NCBI RefSeq assembly: GCF_004011835.1
Contig: NZ_RKLN01000002.1
Location: forward strand, 663,469 to 727,468
Reading direction: 5' to 3'
Length of the DNA: 64,000 nt
Source of the DNA: Rhodococcus spongiicola
Lineage (GTDB): Bacteria; Actinomycetota; Actinomycetes; Mycobacteriales; Mycobacteriaceae
This document shows positions 25,487-34,151 of the stretch, one piece after another. The notes beneath the pieces are model-generated. The model was not told the origin of the DNA, made no database searches, and saw only the letters and a program-made list of their open reading frames with translations. Numbering within the stretch: position 1 is the stretch's first letter; each line of letters begins with the position of its first letter. The position numbers and the translations under genes were made by a program.

Positions 25487-26218
25487 ATGGCCGATTCATC
25501 GCCGAGAGACGACGCACCGCGCTTCAGCGGCCTGCGTGCCCTGTACGTCAACTGCACGTTGAAGCGATCTCCGGAAGTGAGTAATACCCAGGGACTCATC
25601 GATCGCAGCGTTCGTGTGATGGAAAACGAAGGCGTCACGGTCGATCAGATCCGTGCTGTCGATCACGACATAGCGACTGGCGTCTACCCGGACATGACCG
25701 AGCACGGATGGTCGAGCGACGAGTGGCCGCAACTTTTCCGACGCGTATTGGACGCCGACATCCTGGTACTGGCTGGGCCGATCTGGCTGGGCGACAACGC
25801 CTCCGTCACCAAGCTGGTGATCGAACGGCTCTACGGTTGCTCGTCAATTCTCAACGATCGGGGTCAGTACGCCTACTACGGCCGAGCGGGCGGGTGTCTG
25901 ATCACCGGCAACGAGGACGGCGTCAAGCACTGCGCTATGAACATTCTCTACAGCCTCCAGCATCTCGGATACGTAATCCCGCCGCAGGCGGACGCCGGGT
26001 GGATCGGTGAGGCCGGGCCTGGCCCGTCGTACCTCGACGAGGGGTCCGGTGGTCCCGAAAACGACTTCACCAATCGCAACATGACCTTCATGACCTACAA
26101 CCTGATGCACACCGCCGCGATGTTGAAGAAGGCGGGAGGCTTCCCAGCATTCGGAAATCAGCGATCGGAATGGGATGCCGGTTGCCGGCCCGACTTCGCG
26201 AACCCGGATTATCGCTGA
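25487..26218 (+). CDS. Flavodoxin-fold NAD(P)H-dependent FMN reductase-like protein
   Basis: A 243-residue protein. RALYVNCTLKRSPEVSNTQG is the phosphate-binding loop of the flavodoxin/NQO fold, and ILVLAGPIWLGDNASVTKLV is the conserved PxWL element that packs against FMN. The C-terminal half (GNEDGVKHCAMNILYSLQHL) is typical of actinobacterial flavodoxin-family proteins. ATG at 25487 has GGGAGAAG upstream. It is a single gene, cytosolic; electron donor and substrate cannot be told from sequence. Confidence 0.8.
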   Translation: MADSSPRDDAPRFSGLRALYVNCTLKRSPEVSNTQGLIDRSVRVMENEGVTVDQIRAVDHDIATGVYPDMTEHGWSSDEWPQLFRRVLDADILVLAGPIWLGDNASVTKLVIERLYGCSSILNDRGQYAYYGRAGGCLITGNEDGVKHCAMNILYSLQHLGYVIPPQADAGWIGEAGPGPSYLDEGSGGPENDFTNRNMTFMTYNLMHTAAMLKKAGGFPAFGNQRSEWDAGCRPDFANPDYR

Positions 26219-26408
26219 GACAACACGGCCAACCGCCGTTCCACTGGTGAGTCTTCCGGGCCCCGCACCCATCGGGAGTGGGTAGGTGAATCGAAACCTG
26301 TTGTCCCTACCGAACGTTCATGCCGGTCTACGGTCGTGAGTCCGCGAGTCCCTTTTCCGCCCTCGTCTCCCGTGTCGCAGACGTTCGTTCGCGGCTAGGG
26401 TCGTGGGG

Positions 26409-27299
26409 GTGGACACAGTGAGAACACCTGACGAATGCTTCACGGACCTACCGGGGTTTCCGTGGAGCCCCCACTATGCAGAGACATCGGACGGCCTGCG
26501 AATGGGCTATATCGACGAGGGACCGAAGGACGGTCCGGTGGTGCTCCTGCTGCACGGAGAACCGAGCTGGTCGTATCTGTACCGGCGCATGATCCCCGTC
26601 CTCGTCGACGCCGGCATGCGCGTGATCGCCCCGGACCTGATCGGGTTCGGACGCAGCGACAAGCCCACCGAGGTATCCGACTACACCTACGCGCGGCACG
26701 TCGAATGGATGCGATCGTTCCTGTTCGATGCCCTGGACCTGCACGACATCACAATGTTCTGCCAGGACTGGGGAGGGCTGATCGGTCTGCGACTGGTCGG
26801 TGAGCATCCTGAGCGTTTCGCCCGCGTCTGCGCATCCAACACCGGGCTTCCGGACGGGACCCGGAAACTTCCGGAGGCGTGGCAGATTTTCCGCAACTTC
26901 GTCGCGAGCACCCCCGACCTGCCGATCGGCAATCTGATCTCCGGTGGGTGCACGGAACCGCTGACCCCGGAGGTGACCGCAGCTTACGAGGCCCCGTTTC
27001 CCGACGCCTCCTACAAGGCCGGTGCCCGGGCGTTCCCCGACCTCATTCCGCAGGACGAGGACAACGTCGCCACCCCGGACAATCGGGCGGCATGGGCCAC
27101 GTTGGCGAAATTCGACAAGCCGTTTCTGTGCCTGTTCTCCGACAAGGATCCCATCACCGCAGGAGGCGAACGGGCCCTGATCGGCAAGATTGCCGGTGCC
27201 GCCGGGCAACCGCACCGGACCATCGAGGGCGGTGGCCATTTCGTGCAGGAGGATCGCGGGGGCGTCCTCGCCGAAGCGCTTATCGCTTGGATGCGGTAG
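26409..27299 (+). CDS. Haloalkane dehalogenase
   Basis: A 296-residue alpha/beta hydrolase. LLLHGEPSWSYLYRRM is the oxyanion loop, the nucleophile is Asp120 in FCQDWGG (with the halide-binding Trp next to it), and the catalytic His is near 277 in EGGGHF. Overall it resembles the DhmA/Rv2296 haloalkane dehalogenases that hydrolyse carbon-halogen bonds to alcohols. GTG at 26409 is chosen because it matches that family's MD-RTPD start. It stands alone in a 1.1-kb interval, converging with the second COG0523 gene. Substrate range cannot be inferred. Confidence 0.88.
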   Translation: MDTVRTPDECFTDLPGFPWSPHYAETSDGLRMGYIDEGPKDGPVVLLLHGEPSWSYLYRRMIPVLVDAGMRVIAPDLIGFGRSDKPTEVSDYTYARHVEWMRSFLFDALDLHDITMFCQDWGGLIGLRLVGEHPERFARVCASNTGLPDGTRKLPEAWQIFRNFVASTPDLPIGNLISGGCTEPLTPEVTAAYEAPFPDASYKAGARAFPDLIPQDEDNVATPDNRAAWATLAKFDKPFLCLFSDKDPITAGGERALIGKIAGAAGQPHRTIEGGGHFVQEDRGGVLAEALIAWMR

Positions 27300-27358
27300 C
27301 CCACGAAGCGGTTCCGGCATCGTCAGCGGCCGAAATGGCAGGAGAACCCGCCTGAACG

Positions 27359-28393
27359 TCAGGTCGCAACGAGGCAATGTTCGAATAGCCGGTGCAGACG
27401 CTGCGTGTCCAAAGCGGACGTTCCTATCGCCACGATCTCGCTATGGGTCGCGGTTGCTTTCGTGGCTGAGGGGACGAGTTCCGACCGTCGCCCGACGGAC
27501 TGCAGCAGCATGGGTTGCGGGGTATCGCCGGCAACGCGCACAAAGCCCTTGCAACGGTAGACCTCGCCGGGCAAGTCGCGGCGGATCATCTCTTGAAGTG
27601 ATCGTGGGTCGAACAAGCGATCGGTCCGAAAGGTCCACGTTTGAAACTGTTCCCTATGGCTGAGTTGCGGCTGCGGTTGTTCGAGGCTGTGGGGTTGTTC
27701 GAAGCTTGGCTCCCGTCCCTCGCATCGGATCCCGAGCAGGATCTCCAGCGGGACATCGGCTCGGACGGCCTCCACTGTCCGAACGCGATCCATCATCGTG
27801 TTGATCCACTGCCGCACCCATGCCGCGGTTGCGGGTCCGGCCAGGTCGACCTTGTTGAGTACAACCAGGTCCGCGAAACCGATCTGGCGCGCTTTGAGCA
27901 TCAACAAGTCGGGGGCCTCGTCGAGGTGTTCGAAGATCTGCTCTGTGTCCACCACACAAGTGACTCCGTCCAGCCGAACCCAGTCGGGTCGCTGCGAGCC
28001 GGCGAACGTCGCCCAGATGCTGGCCGGGTCGGCCACGCCACTGGCTTCCAGAATGATGTGCTCCGGGGGTGTCGCACAATTGACGAGACGCTCGACCGCC
28101 CCGAGCAGGTCGTCGCGGATCTCACAACAGACGCAGCCGTTGGCCAGGCTGATCATGTCGTCTGCGACGCCGACCACAAGGTCGGCGTCGATGTTGATCG
28201 ATCCGAAGTCGTTGACCAAGACCGCGGCGCGCAGACCATGATCGCCGCCCAGGAGCCGGTTCAACAGCGTGGTTTTCCCCGCACCCAAGAACCCGGTGAT
28301 TATCGTCAGCGGAGTCGCGCCGGAGACGACGCTGCCGGAATCGACCCTGGCGGCCGTATCCGGTCCCGGGGCCGACGACGTGTCAGGACTCAT
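27359..28393 (-). CDS. Second COG0523 GTPase
   Basis: A 344-residue G3E GTPase: [12 protein letters not shown] (Walker A, 35-46), CxCC at Cys87/89/90 (NGCVCCEI), VVLNKVDL. The linker near residue 220 is rich in Gln/Pro/Ser and the C-terminus (RCKGFVRVAGD) is a short CobW domain. The ATG at 28393 overlaps the end of the MBL-fold gene by 11 bases, giving tight translational coupling. This suggests it serves as metallochaperone or activator for that enzyme. Confidence 0.85.
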   Translation of the reverse strand: MSPDTSSAPGPDTAARVDSGSVVSGATPLTIITGFLGAGKTTLLNRLLGGDHGLRAAVLVNDFGSINIDADLVVGVADDMISLANGCVCCEIRDDLLGAVERLVNCATPPEHIILEASGVADPASIWATFAGSQRPDWVRLDGVTCVVDTEQIFEHLDEAPDLLMLKARQIGFADLVVLNKVDLAGPATAAWVRQWINTMMDRVRTVEAVRADVPLEILLGIRCEGREPSFEQPHSLEQPQPQLSHREQFQTWTFRTDRLFDPRSLQEMIRRDLPGEVYRCKGFVRVAGDTPQPMLLQSVGRRSELVPSATKATATHSEIVAIGTSALDTQRLHRLFEHCLVAT

Positions 28394-29690
28394 CGGGATC
28401 GATTCCACGAGCCCGTAGCATTTCGCGTGGATCGATCTTGAAGCCGTCGGCCGGCCAGCTCTGGACGGGTTCGCGGTCGGCGTCAGGCGGGTAGTACTTG
28501 TGCGGATCGATTTCCATCTCCCGCAGGAATGCTTGCTGTTGCTCCTCGCGAGGCAGTTCCGGACGCGGCAGTTCCAGTTCGGACGGCAGCGGCGAGGGCA
28601 GCAGCCACCGGGGGTCGAGCGGTGCGATCGCGGCGCCGTCCGGTATCGCAGCCTCCCTGGACCAGATCCGGTCCTTGGTCACGTTGACAACCTGGATGTC
28701 GGGCCCGCCGAACTGGAACAGTCCCTCGTAGTTCGCTCGGACCTCGGCAACCGACTCAGCGTCCAGTGCCGCTCCGCCGGCCTCATAGTGGACGATCATT
28801 CCCATCCGCGGTTGGACCTTGTTCATCAGATAACCCGCGGCGTAGTACATGGTGTGCCACGAATCGATCGTGTACTTGGCCAACTCCTCCGGGACGCCGA
28901 ACTTCAACGACATCAGCGACGGTGTGTCGATCTGTCCCTCGGTGATGAATACGTCGCAACCGGCGGCATATTTCTCGGTTTTCTCGTCGGGACGACCGTC
29001 GCCGGTCCACACCACCGAGAGCCCGGCATCTTCCCAGTCGAGGCGGTAGGCGGAGGCTCCGTCCTTGACGTGGGAACGCGGCCAGTGCCGTACTACGATG
29101 CCGTCCTGGTCGTAGCAGACACCGTTCTCTTCCCTCCAGTCGAACTCGGTGACGTCCATTTCGTAGCCGGCCGAGATCGTCGCGTGCAGGAAGTTCTCCT
29201 CGTGCCAGCGCATCATCTCCCGCATGTGCTTGGCCATGTGCTTGATCCCCAACTCGGGCGTCGCCCCCGACGGGCCGTACAGGCGCAACGGCTGCCACCG
29301 TCCTGCCCATGCCGTGAACGGGTACATGTACGGCAGATCGGCGTAGTGATCGCCATGCAGGTGACTGATGAAGATGTCATTGATGAAGATCGGTGGCACC
29401 TGCATGGCCAATGCGTTCTTCACGCTTCCGTTGCCCATATCGAAGAAGAACCGTCGTGGCTGGGGCTGGCCGTTGCCGCACTCGACCAGGATGCACGTGC
29501 CGGCCTGGCTGCGAGTCGGCGGCCACGGGGTGCTGCCCAAGATGCTGATGCGCATCTCGCCCTCGGGCAGGATCTCGGTCCCCGGGGAGTAGAAGTTCCG
29601 GTTGTTGATCGAGGTCATCGGCCGGTAATAGTCGGGAAGACTGACTCCGCCGCCGGGGCGGGCACCGTAGGGATTGTCTGGCTGGGTCAT
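28383..29690 (-). CDS. MBL-fold metallo-hydrolase
   Basis: A 435-residue protein. The metal motif HLHGDH (His110, His112, Asp114, His115) follows a DMGNGSVKNAL beta-lactamase-fold strand; WTGDGRPD supplies a further ligand. It has a long C-terminal extension (LPREEQQQAFLREMEIDPHK). The form is that of large MBL hydrolases of the type some pipelines name after GntH of guanitoxin synthesis; I regard that name as uncertain and see no other guanitoxin gene. Likely binds two Zn or Fe ions. It is coupled to a COG0523 GTPase gene. Confidence 0.8.
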   Translation of the reverse strand: MTQPDNPYGARPGGGVSLPDYYRPMTSINNRNFYSPGTEILPEGEMRISILGSTPWPPTRSQAGTCILVECGNGQPQPRRFFFDMGNGSVKNALAMQVPPIFINDIFISHLHGDHYADLPYMYPFTAWAGRWQPLRLYGPSGATPELGIKHMAKHMREMMRWHEENFLHATISAGYEMDVTEFDWREENGVCYDQDGIVVRHWPRSHVKDGASAYRLDWEDAGLSVVWTGDGRPDEKTEKYAAGCDVFITEGQIDTPSLMSLKFGVPEELAKYTIDSWHTMYYAAGYLMNKVQPRMGMIVHYEAGGAALDAESVAEVRANYEGLFQFGGPDIQVVNVTKDRIWSREAAIPDGAAIAPLDPRWLLPSPLPSELELPRPELPREEQQQAFLREMEIDPHKYYPPDADREPVQSWPADGFKIDPREMLRARGIDPDES

Positions 29691-29897
29691 CGCTCCTCCA
29701 AGTGAGCGTCGCTAGCCGTGGTTGAGGTCATTATCGCCAACGCCTCAGGCGTGCGGGGCCGCTCCGGGAGACCTGACGTTGTTCGTCACGGTTGTCGACC
29801 TGGGTCAAGGCAAAAACGTCAAGGCAAAACCCTGTGGTTATGGGCCGAATAGCAGAGATACTGGAATCGCAGGCCGCAATCCGAACGGACATCGAGT

Positions 29898-30467
29898 GTG
29901 AACGACGAACTCGACCCGACAGCAATCGACATCGAGATCGACCCGATGCGTCAGCACCTGGTCGGCATCACCGCGCATGGTCACATCCCCTTCGACGTCC
30001 CGGTCATCAGCGAGATCGCCCCTAACCTGTGGCAGGGAGGCTGCCGCAACGGTTTGGTGTTGCCGGAGTTCGTCACCCACCTGGTATCGCTGTATCCCTG
30101 GGAGCAGTACGAGGTGTCTCACGCCATCGGTTCCGAGATGTACGTCCGGATGTACGACAGCTGCGAGCAGGGGTTCGATCAGGTCGATGCGCTCGCGGCC
30201 TGGGTGAACTCCTGCCGGCGGACAGGCACGGTCCTCGTCCACTGCCAAGTGGGGCTCAACCGCTCGAGCCTCGTAGCCGCCCGGGCGCTGGTGTTGTCGG
30301 GTGAGGCGGACCCGCCCGGCGCGATCGCCCTGCTGCGGGCGCGGCGATCTGCAGCCTGCCTGTGCAACGAGGCGTTCGAGACGTGGCTCCTGACCGGGAA
30401 GGTGCCGACCGAGGGCTCAGCGCTTCCCGCGTCAGACCCTGCGTCGGATCCCGACGACGCCCAGTAG
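29898..30467 (+). CDS. Dual-specificity protein phosphatase-like enzyme
   Basis: A 189-residue protein. The P-loop VHCQVGLNRSS has Cys116 and Arg122 of the cysteine-based phosphatases, with Asp87 in MYDSCEQG a candidate general acid. The preceding APNLWQGG and LVSLYPWEQYE strands fit a DSP/PTP core. It is cytosolic and probably dephosphorylates Ser/Thr/Tyr phosphoproteins or a small phosphate ester. GTG at 29898. Its 3' end is followed by the cobD gene after 77 bases. Confidence 0.8.
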   Translation: MNDELDPTAIDIEIDPMRQHLVGITAHGHIPFDVPVISEIAPNLWQGGCRNGLVLPEFVTHLVSLYPWEQYEVSHAIGSEMYVRMYDSCEQGFDQVDALAAWVNSCRRTGTVLVHCQVGLNRSSLVAARALVLSGEADPPGAIALLRARRSAACLCNEAFETWLLTGKVPTEGSALPASDPASDPDDAQ

Positions 30468-30544
30468 TCGCCCGATCCCGGAGGTGCCGGCGATCGCAGG
30501 CCACCCCCGAGTCGACAGAAATCCGGATTGATAGAAATGGTGTC

Positions 30545-31546
30545 GTGTCTCGGTCAGGCCCTAGAGTTCCCGCCCGGCGTTCCCGCCCCTGGTCGCGGGC
30601 GGCTGGTCTTCTGCTCGGCTACGCTGCCGACCGCGCGTTCGGTGATCCGAGACGCTGGCATCCGGTGGCCGGATTCGGGTTCACCGCAATGGCTTTGGAG
30701 AACCGTACCTTCGCCGACAGCCGGCTGTGGGGGACTGCACACGCTGCTGTTCTCGTCGGCTCCACCGCGGCGGCCGGTGTCTTGGCAGAGCGTGTCGGCG
30801 CTCGAGCCGGTTGGGTCGGGGAGGCAATGATGACCACGGTGGCCACCTGGACGGTCCTCGGTGGTGCCTCACTCGCGAGTACCGGCCGCACGATGGCGCG
30901 GCATCTCGAAGCCGATGATCTCGCTGCGGCGCGGGCTCTGTTGCCGTCGCTGTGCGGTCGTGATCCGAGCGTCCTCGACGCCGACGGACTCGCCCGCGCG
31001 AGCCTGGAATCGGTGGCCGAAAACACCTCCGACGCCACGGTCGGCGCCTTGTTCTGGGGAGCTGTGGCGGGCGTTCCCGGCCTGGTCGCATACCGCGCCT
31101 CGAATACCCTCGACGCGATGATCGGGTACCGGTCGCCCAAGTACCGACGATTCGGCTGGGCTGCGGCTCGTTGGGACGATGTCGTCAACCTTGTCCCGGC
31201 CCGAATCGCCGGCGCGCTGACCGTCGCTGCCGCGCCCCTCGTCGCAGGCTCGCCCCGCGCGGCCCTTCGGGCGTGGTGGACAGACGCGTCCAACCATCCC
31301 AGCCCCAACGCCGGGGTGGCCGAGGCCGCGGCGGCCGGTGCGCTCGGAGTGCAGTTGGGGGGTCGGACGGAGTATGCGCACGGTGTGGAGCTACGCCCGG
31401 CGCTGGGATCAGGGCGCGAACCGGCGCTCGCCGATCTGGAACGGGCGGTGCGATTGTCCACGGCCGTCCAGACGGCCGCGGCCATCGGTGCGGCTGTTCT
31501 CGCCTGGGGCTTCGGACGCAGCGGGAATCGCTGCCGGTCGGATTGA
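30545..31546 (+). CDS. cobD: Cobalamin biosynthesis protein CobD/CbiB
   Basis: A 333-residue membrane protein. DRAFGDPRRWHPVAGFGFTA is the signature N-terminus, ESVAENTSDATVGALFWGAV and YRASNTLDAMIGYRSPKYRR the conserved core, and SNHPSPNAGVAEAAAAGALG the C-terminal motif of adenosylcobinamide-phosphate synthase. It joins cobyric acid to aminopropanol (phosphate) in the membrane. GTG at 30545 matches the mycobacterial start; a longer frame overlaps the phosphatase gene. In M. tuberculosis the orthologue also lies by the SURF1-ptpA block. Confidence 0.9.
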   Translation: MSRSGPRVPARRSRPWSRAAGLLLGYAADRAFGDPRRWHPVAGFGFTAMALENRTFADSRLWGTAHAAVLVGSTAAAGVLAERVGARAGWVGEAMMTTVATWTVLGGASLASTGRTMARHLEADDLAAARALLPSLCGRDPSVLDADGLARASLESVAENTSDATVGALFWGAVAGVPGLVAYRASNTLDAMIGYRSPKYRRFGWAAARWDDVVNLVPARIAGALTVAAAPLVAGSPRAALRAWWTDASNHPSPNAGVAEAAAAGALGVQLGGRTEYAHGVELRPALGSGREPALADLERAVRLSTAVQTAAAIGAAVLAWGFGRSGNRCRSD

Positions 31547-31694
31547 AGAAACAGGCCTGTCGGACAGCGATTTTCGCGTTCGAGGAGCCGCGGTTTCGAG
31601 GATCCACGGCCTTGGTGCCTCGTAGCCGGGAAGCCTCGTAGCCTGGACGCGGAGCGTCCGGCCGGGCCGGCGCTCACGTGTGTCGAGAGGATCG

Positions 31695-34151
31695 ATGGTG
31701 AGCACGGTCGACGAGCTCGCGTCCATGCCGTTGGAGACGGCGTTGTCGGAACTTGGCAGCGCTCGCTACGGGCTGGACGGCGTCGAGGCTCGACGGCGTC
31801 TGGCCGAGGTCGGACCCAACGCGCTTCCGGAGGCCCGCCGCAACCCGGTTCTCGAGTTCCTCGGGTACTTCTGGGCCCCGATTCCCTGGATGATCGAGGC
31901 AGCTCTGGTGCTGTCCCTGCTGGTCGGTCACTGGGCCGACGCCGCGATCATTGCGGTGCTCTTGCTGATGAATGGGGTGGTGGCCTTCTTCGAGGAGCAT
32001 CAGGCCGCCGGGGCGATCGCCGCCCTGAAGGACCGACTCGCCCGCAACGCATTGGTACGGCGGGACGGGGAATGGTCCAACATCGCTGTAAGTGACCTGG
32101 TTCCCGGAGACGTCATCCGGATCCAACTCGGCGACGTCGTACCCGCCGATGCGCGAATCCTGGACGACACCTCGGTCGAGGTCGATCAGTCGACCCTCAC
32201 CGGAGAGTCGCTTCCGGTACTCCGTGGCCGCGGCGACGTCGTGCCGTCGGGGTCGGTTGTCGTGCGTGGGGTGTCCGATGCCCTCGTCTACGCCACTGGG
32301 CGGAGTTCCCTCTTCGGCAGGACCGCGGAGCTCGTCGCGACCGCGGGAACAGTCAGCCACTTTCAGCGAGCAGTTCTGCGAATCGGAAACTACCTGATCG
32401 TTCTGGCACTGGCGTTGGTGATACTGACGACGGTGGTTTCACTGCTTCGTGGCAACCCGGCACTCGAGACGCTCGCGTTCGCGCTCGTTGTCACGATCGC
32501 CGCGGTTCCCGTCGCCCTGCCGGCGGTGCTGACGGTGACCATGGCCATCGGCGCGCGGCGGCTCGCCCGGGAGAAGGCAGTGGTCACCCACCTGCCCGCG
32601 GTCGAAGAACTCGGTGGGATGGATGTGCTGTGCTCCGACAAGACCGGGACGCTCACCGAGAACGCGCTCGCTGTGGCCGAGTGCTGGCTCCCACCCTCGG
32701 GGACGCGGGACCAGTTGTTCGAAACGGCGGCGCTCGCTTCGCTATCCGAGGGCAGCGACGCGATCGACCGCGCGGTGCTTGCGGCGAGCCCGCCACCGGT
32801 CGGCTATCACGTTGACGAGTTCGTTCCGTTCGATCCCGTCGTCAAGCGCTCGGAGGCGACCGTAACCCTCGCAGAGGGAACATCGGTGAGCGCCACCAAG
32901 GGGGCGCCGCAGGTGATCGGGTCCCTGTGCGCACACGACCCGGCAGCCGCGCGGCTGGCCGGCGTCGTCGACGACTTCGCCGATCAAGGCTATCGCTCAC
33001 TCGCGGTAGCCCGGCGGGTACCGGCAGACGGTCAATGGTGCGTCGTGGGTGTCCTTGCCCTCGCCGATCCGCCACGCAGCGACTCGGCGTCGACGATCAC
33101 CGAAGCCCGTGCGCTGGGCATCGACGTGAAGATGGTCACCGGTGACCAGGTCGCGATCGGGCGGGAGGTCGCCCGCCGGATCGGACTGGGGGAGGACATC
33201 CGTCCGGCAGAGGTCCTCACCGCGCTAGGGCCCGACGATGCAGCGCTTGCCGACACCGTCGAGTCGGTGGACGGTTTCGCGCAGGTCGTCCCCGAACACA
33301 AGCACCTGATCGTGCGGTCCCTGCAGTTTCGGGGACACATCGTCGGGATGACGGGCGACGGCGTCAACGACGCCCCCGCCCTCCAACAGGCAGATGCCGG
33401 CATTGCGGTGTCCGGAGCCACAGACGCGTCCCGGGCCGCAGCCGATATCGTGCTGCTCGCGCCGGGGCTGTCGGTGATCGTTCGGGCGGTTCGACAGGCT
33501 CGCGAGATCTTCAGCCGAATGACGAGCTACGCCACCTATCGGATCGCCGAGACGATCAGGGTCCTGCTGCTCATCTGTCTCGCGATCGTGGTGATGAACT
33601 TCTACCCGGTCACCGCGGTGATGATCGTGTTCCTTGCCCTGCTCAACGACGGCGCGATCCTCGCCATCGCGTACGACCGCGTGCGCGCCGCGGCCAGACC
33701 GGCAGCCTGGGACATGCGCAGTGTCCTGATCCTTGCCACCACGATCGGGGTGCTAGGGGTGGCGGAGACGTTTCTTCTCTTCGCCTTCGCGCACGGGGTA
33801 ATCGGAGTCGACGAGGAGGTCATTCGCTCCCTCATCTACCTGAAGCTGTCGGTGTCGGGGCACCTGACAATCTTCGTCACACGTACCCGCGGTCCGTTCT
33901 GGTCGCGGCCCCGCCCCGCCCCGGTCCTAGCCTTCGCGGTAATCGGAACCCAGGTGATCGCCACGCTCATCGCGGTCCACGGCCTGCTGATGACTCCGCT
34001 CGGATGGGGATGGGCCGTGGCGGTGTGGGTGTACGCGCTCGCGTGGTTCCTGGTGGAGGATCGGGTCAAACTCCTCGCCGTGCGCCGACTGCACCTCTTC
34101 GGCGGGGAGGTATGCGGCCGCGCCGACGCCGCTCAGCGTCGTTTGCCGTAG
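31695..34151 (+). CDS. P-type ATPase, plasma-membrane H+-ATPase-like
   Basis: An 818-residue P-type ATPase. Signature motifs: TGES (169-172) actuator, PVALP (272-276) in M4, phosphorylated Asp315 in DKTGTLT, and MTGDGVNDAPALQQADAGIA hinge. The N-terminal cation-transporter domain and the M4 sequence match the P3A proton-pumping class rather than heavy-metal P1B pumps (no CPC). Six or more membrane segments follow at the C-terminus. ATG at 31695 after GAGAGGA. Its 3' end overlaps the convergent SURF1 gene by 19 bases. Ion specificity is inferred from the class only. Confidence 0.85.
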   Translation: MVSTVDELASMPLETALSELGSARYGLDGVEARRRLAEVGPNALPEARRNPVLEFLGYFWAPIPWMIEAALVLSLLVGHWADAAIIAVLLLMNGVVAFFEEHQAAGAIAALKDRLARNALVRRDGEWSNIAVSDLVPGDVIRIQLGDVVPADARILDDTSVEVDQSTLTGESLPVLRGRGDVVPSGSVVVRGVSDALVYATGRSSLFGRTAELVATAGTVSHFQRAVLRIGNYLIVLALALVILTTVVSLLRGNPALETLAFALVVTIAAVPVALPAVLTVTMAIGARRLAREKAVVTHLPAVEELGGMDVLCSDKTGTLTENALAVAECWLPPSGTRDQLFETAALASLSEGSDAIDRAVLAASPPPVGYHVDEFVPFDPVVKRSEATVTLAEGTSVSATKGAPQVIGSLCAHDPAAARLAGVVDDFADQGYRSLAVARRVPADGQWCVVGVLALADPPRSDSASTITEARALGIDVKMVTGDQVAIGREVARRIGLGEDIRPAEVLTALGPDDAALADTVESVDGFAQVVPEHKHLIVRSLQFRGHIVGMTGDGVNDAPALQQADAGIAVSGATDASRAAADIVLLAPGLSVIVRAVRQAREIFSRMTSYATYRIAETIRVLLLICLAIVVMNFYPVTAVMIVFLALLNDGAILAIAYDRVRAAARPAAWDMRSVLILATTIGVLGVAETFLLFAFAHGVIGVDEEVIRSLIYLKLSVSGHLTIFVTRTRGPFWSRPRPAPVLAFAVIGTQVIATLIAVHGLLMTPLGWGWAVAVWVYALAWFLVEDRVKLLAVRRLHLFGGEVCGRADAAQRRLP

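Noticed and set aside
24996-25517. Minus-strand frame covering the gap before the flavodoxin-fold gene
   Set aside because: It crosses the Zur-like box and the start of the next gene and is not protein-like.
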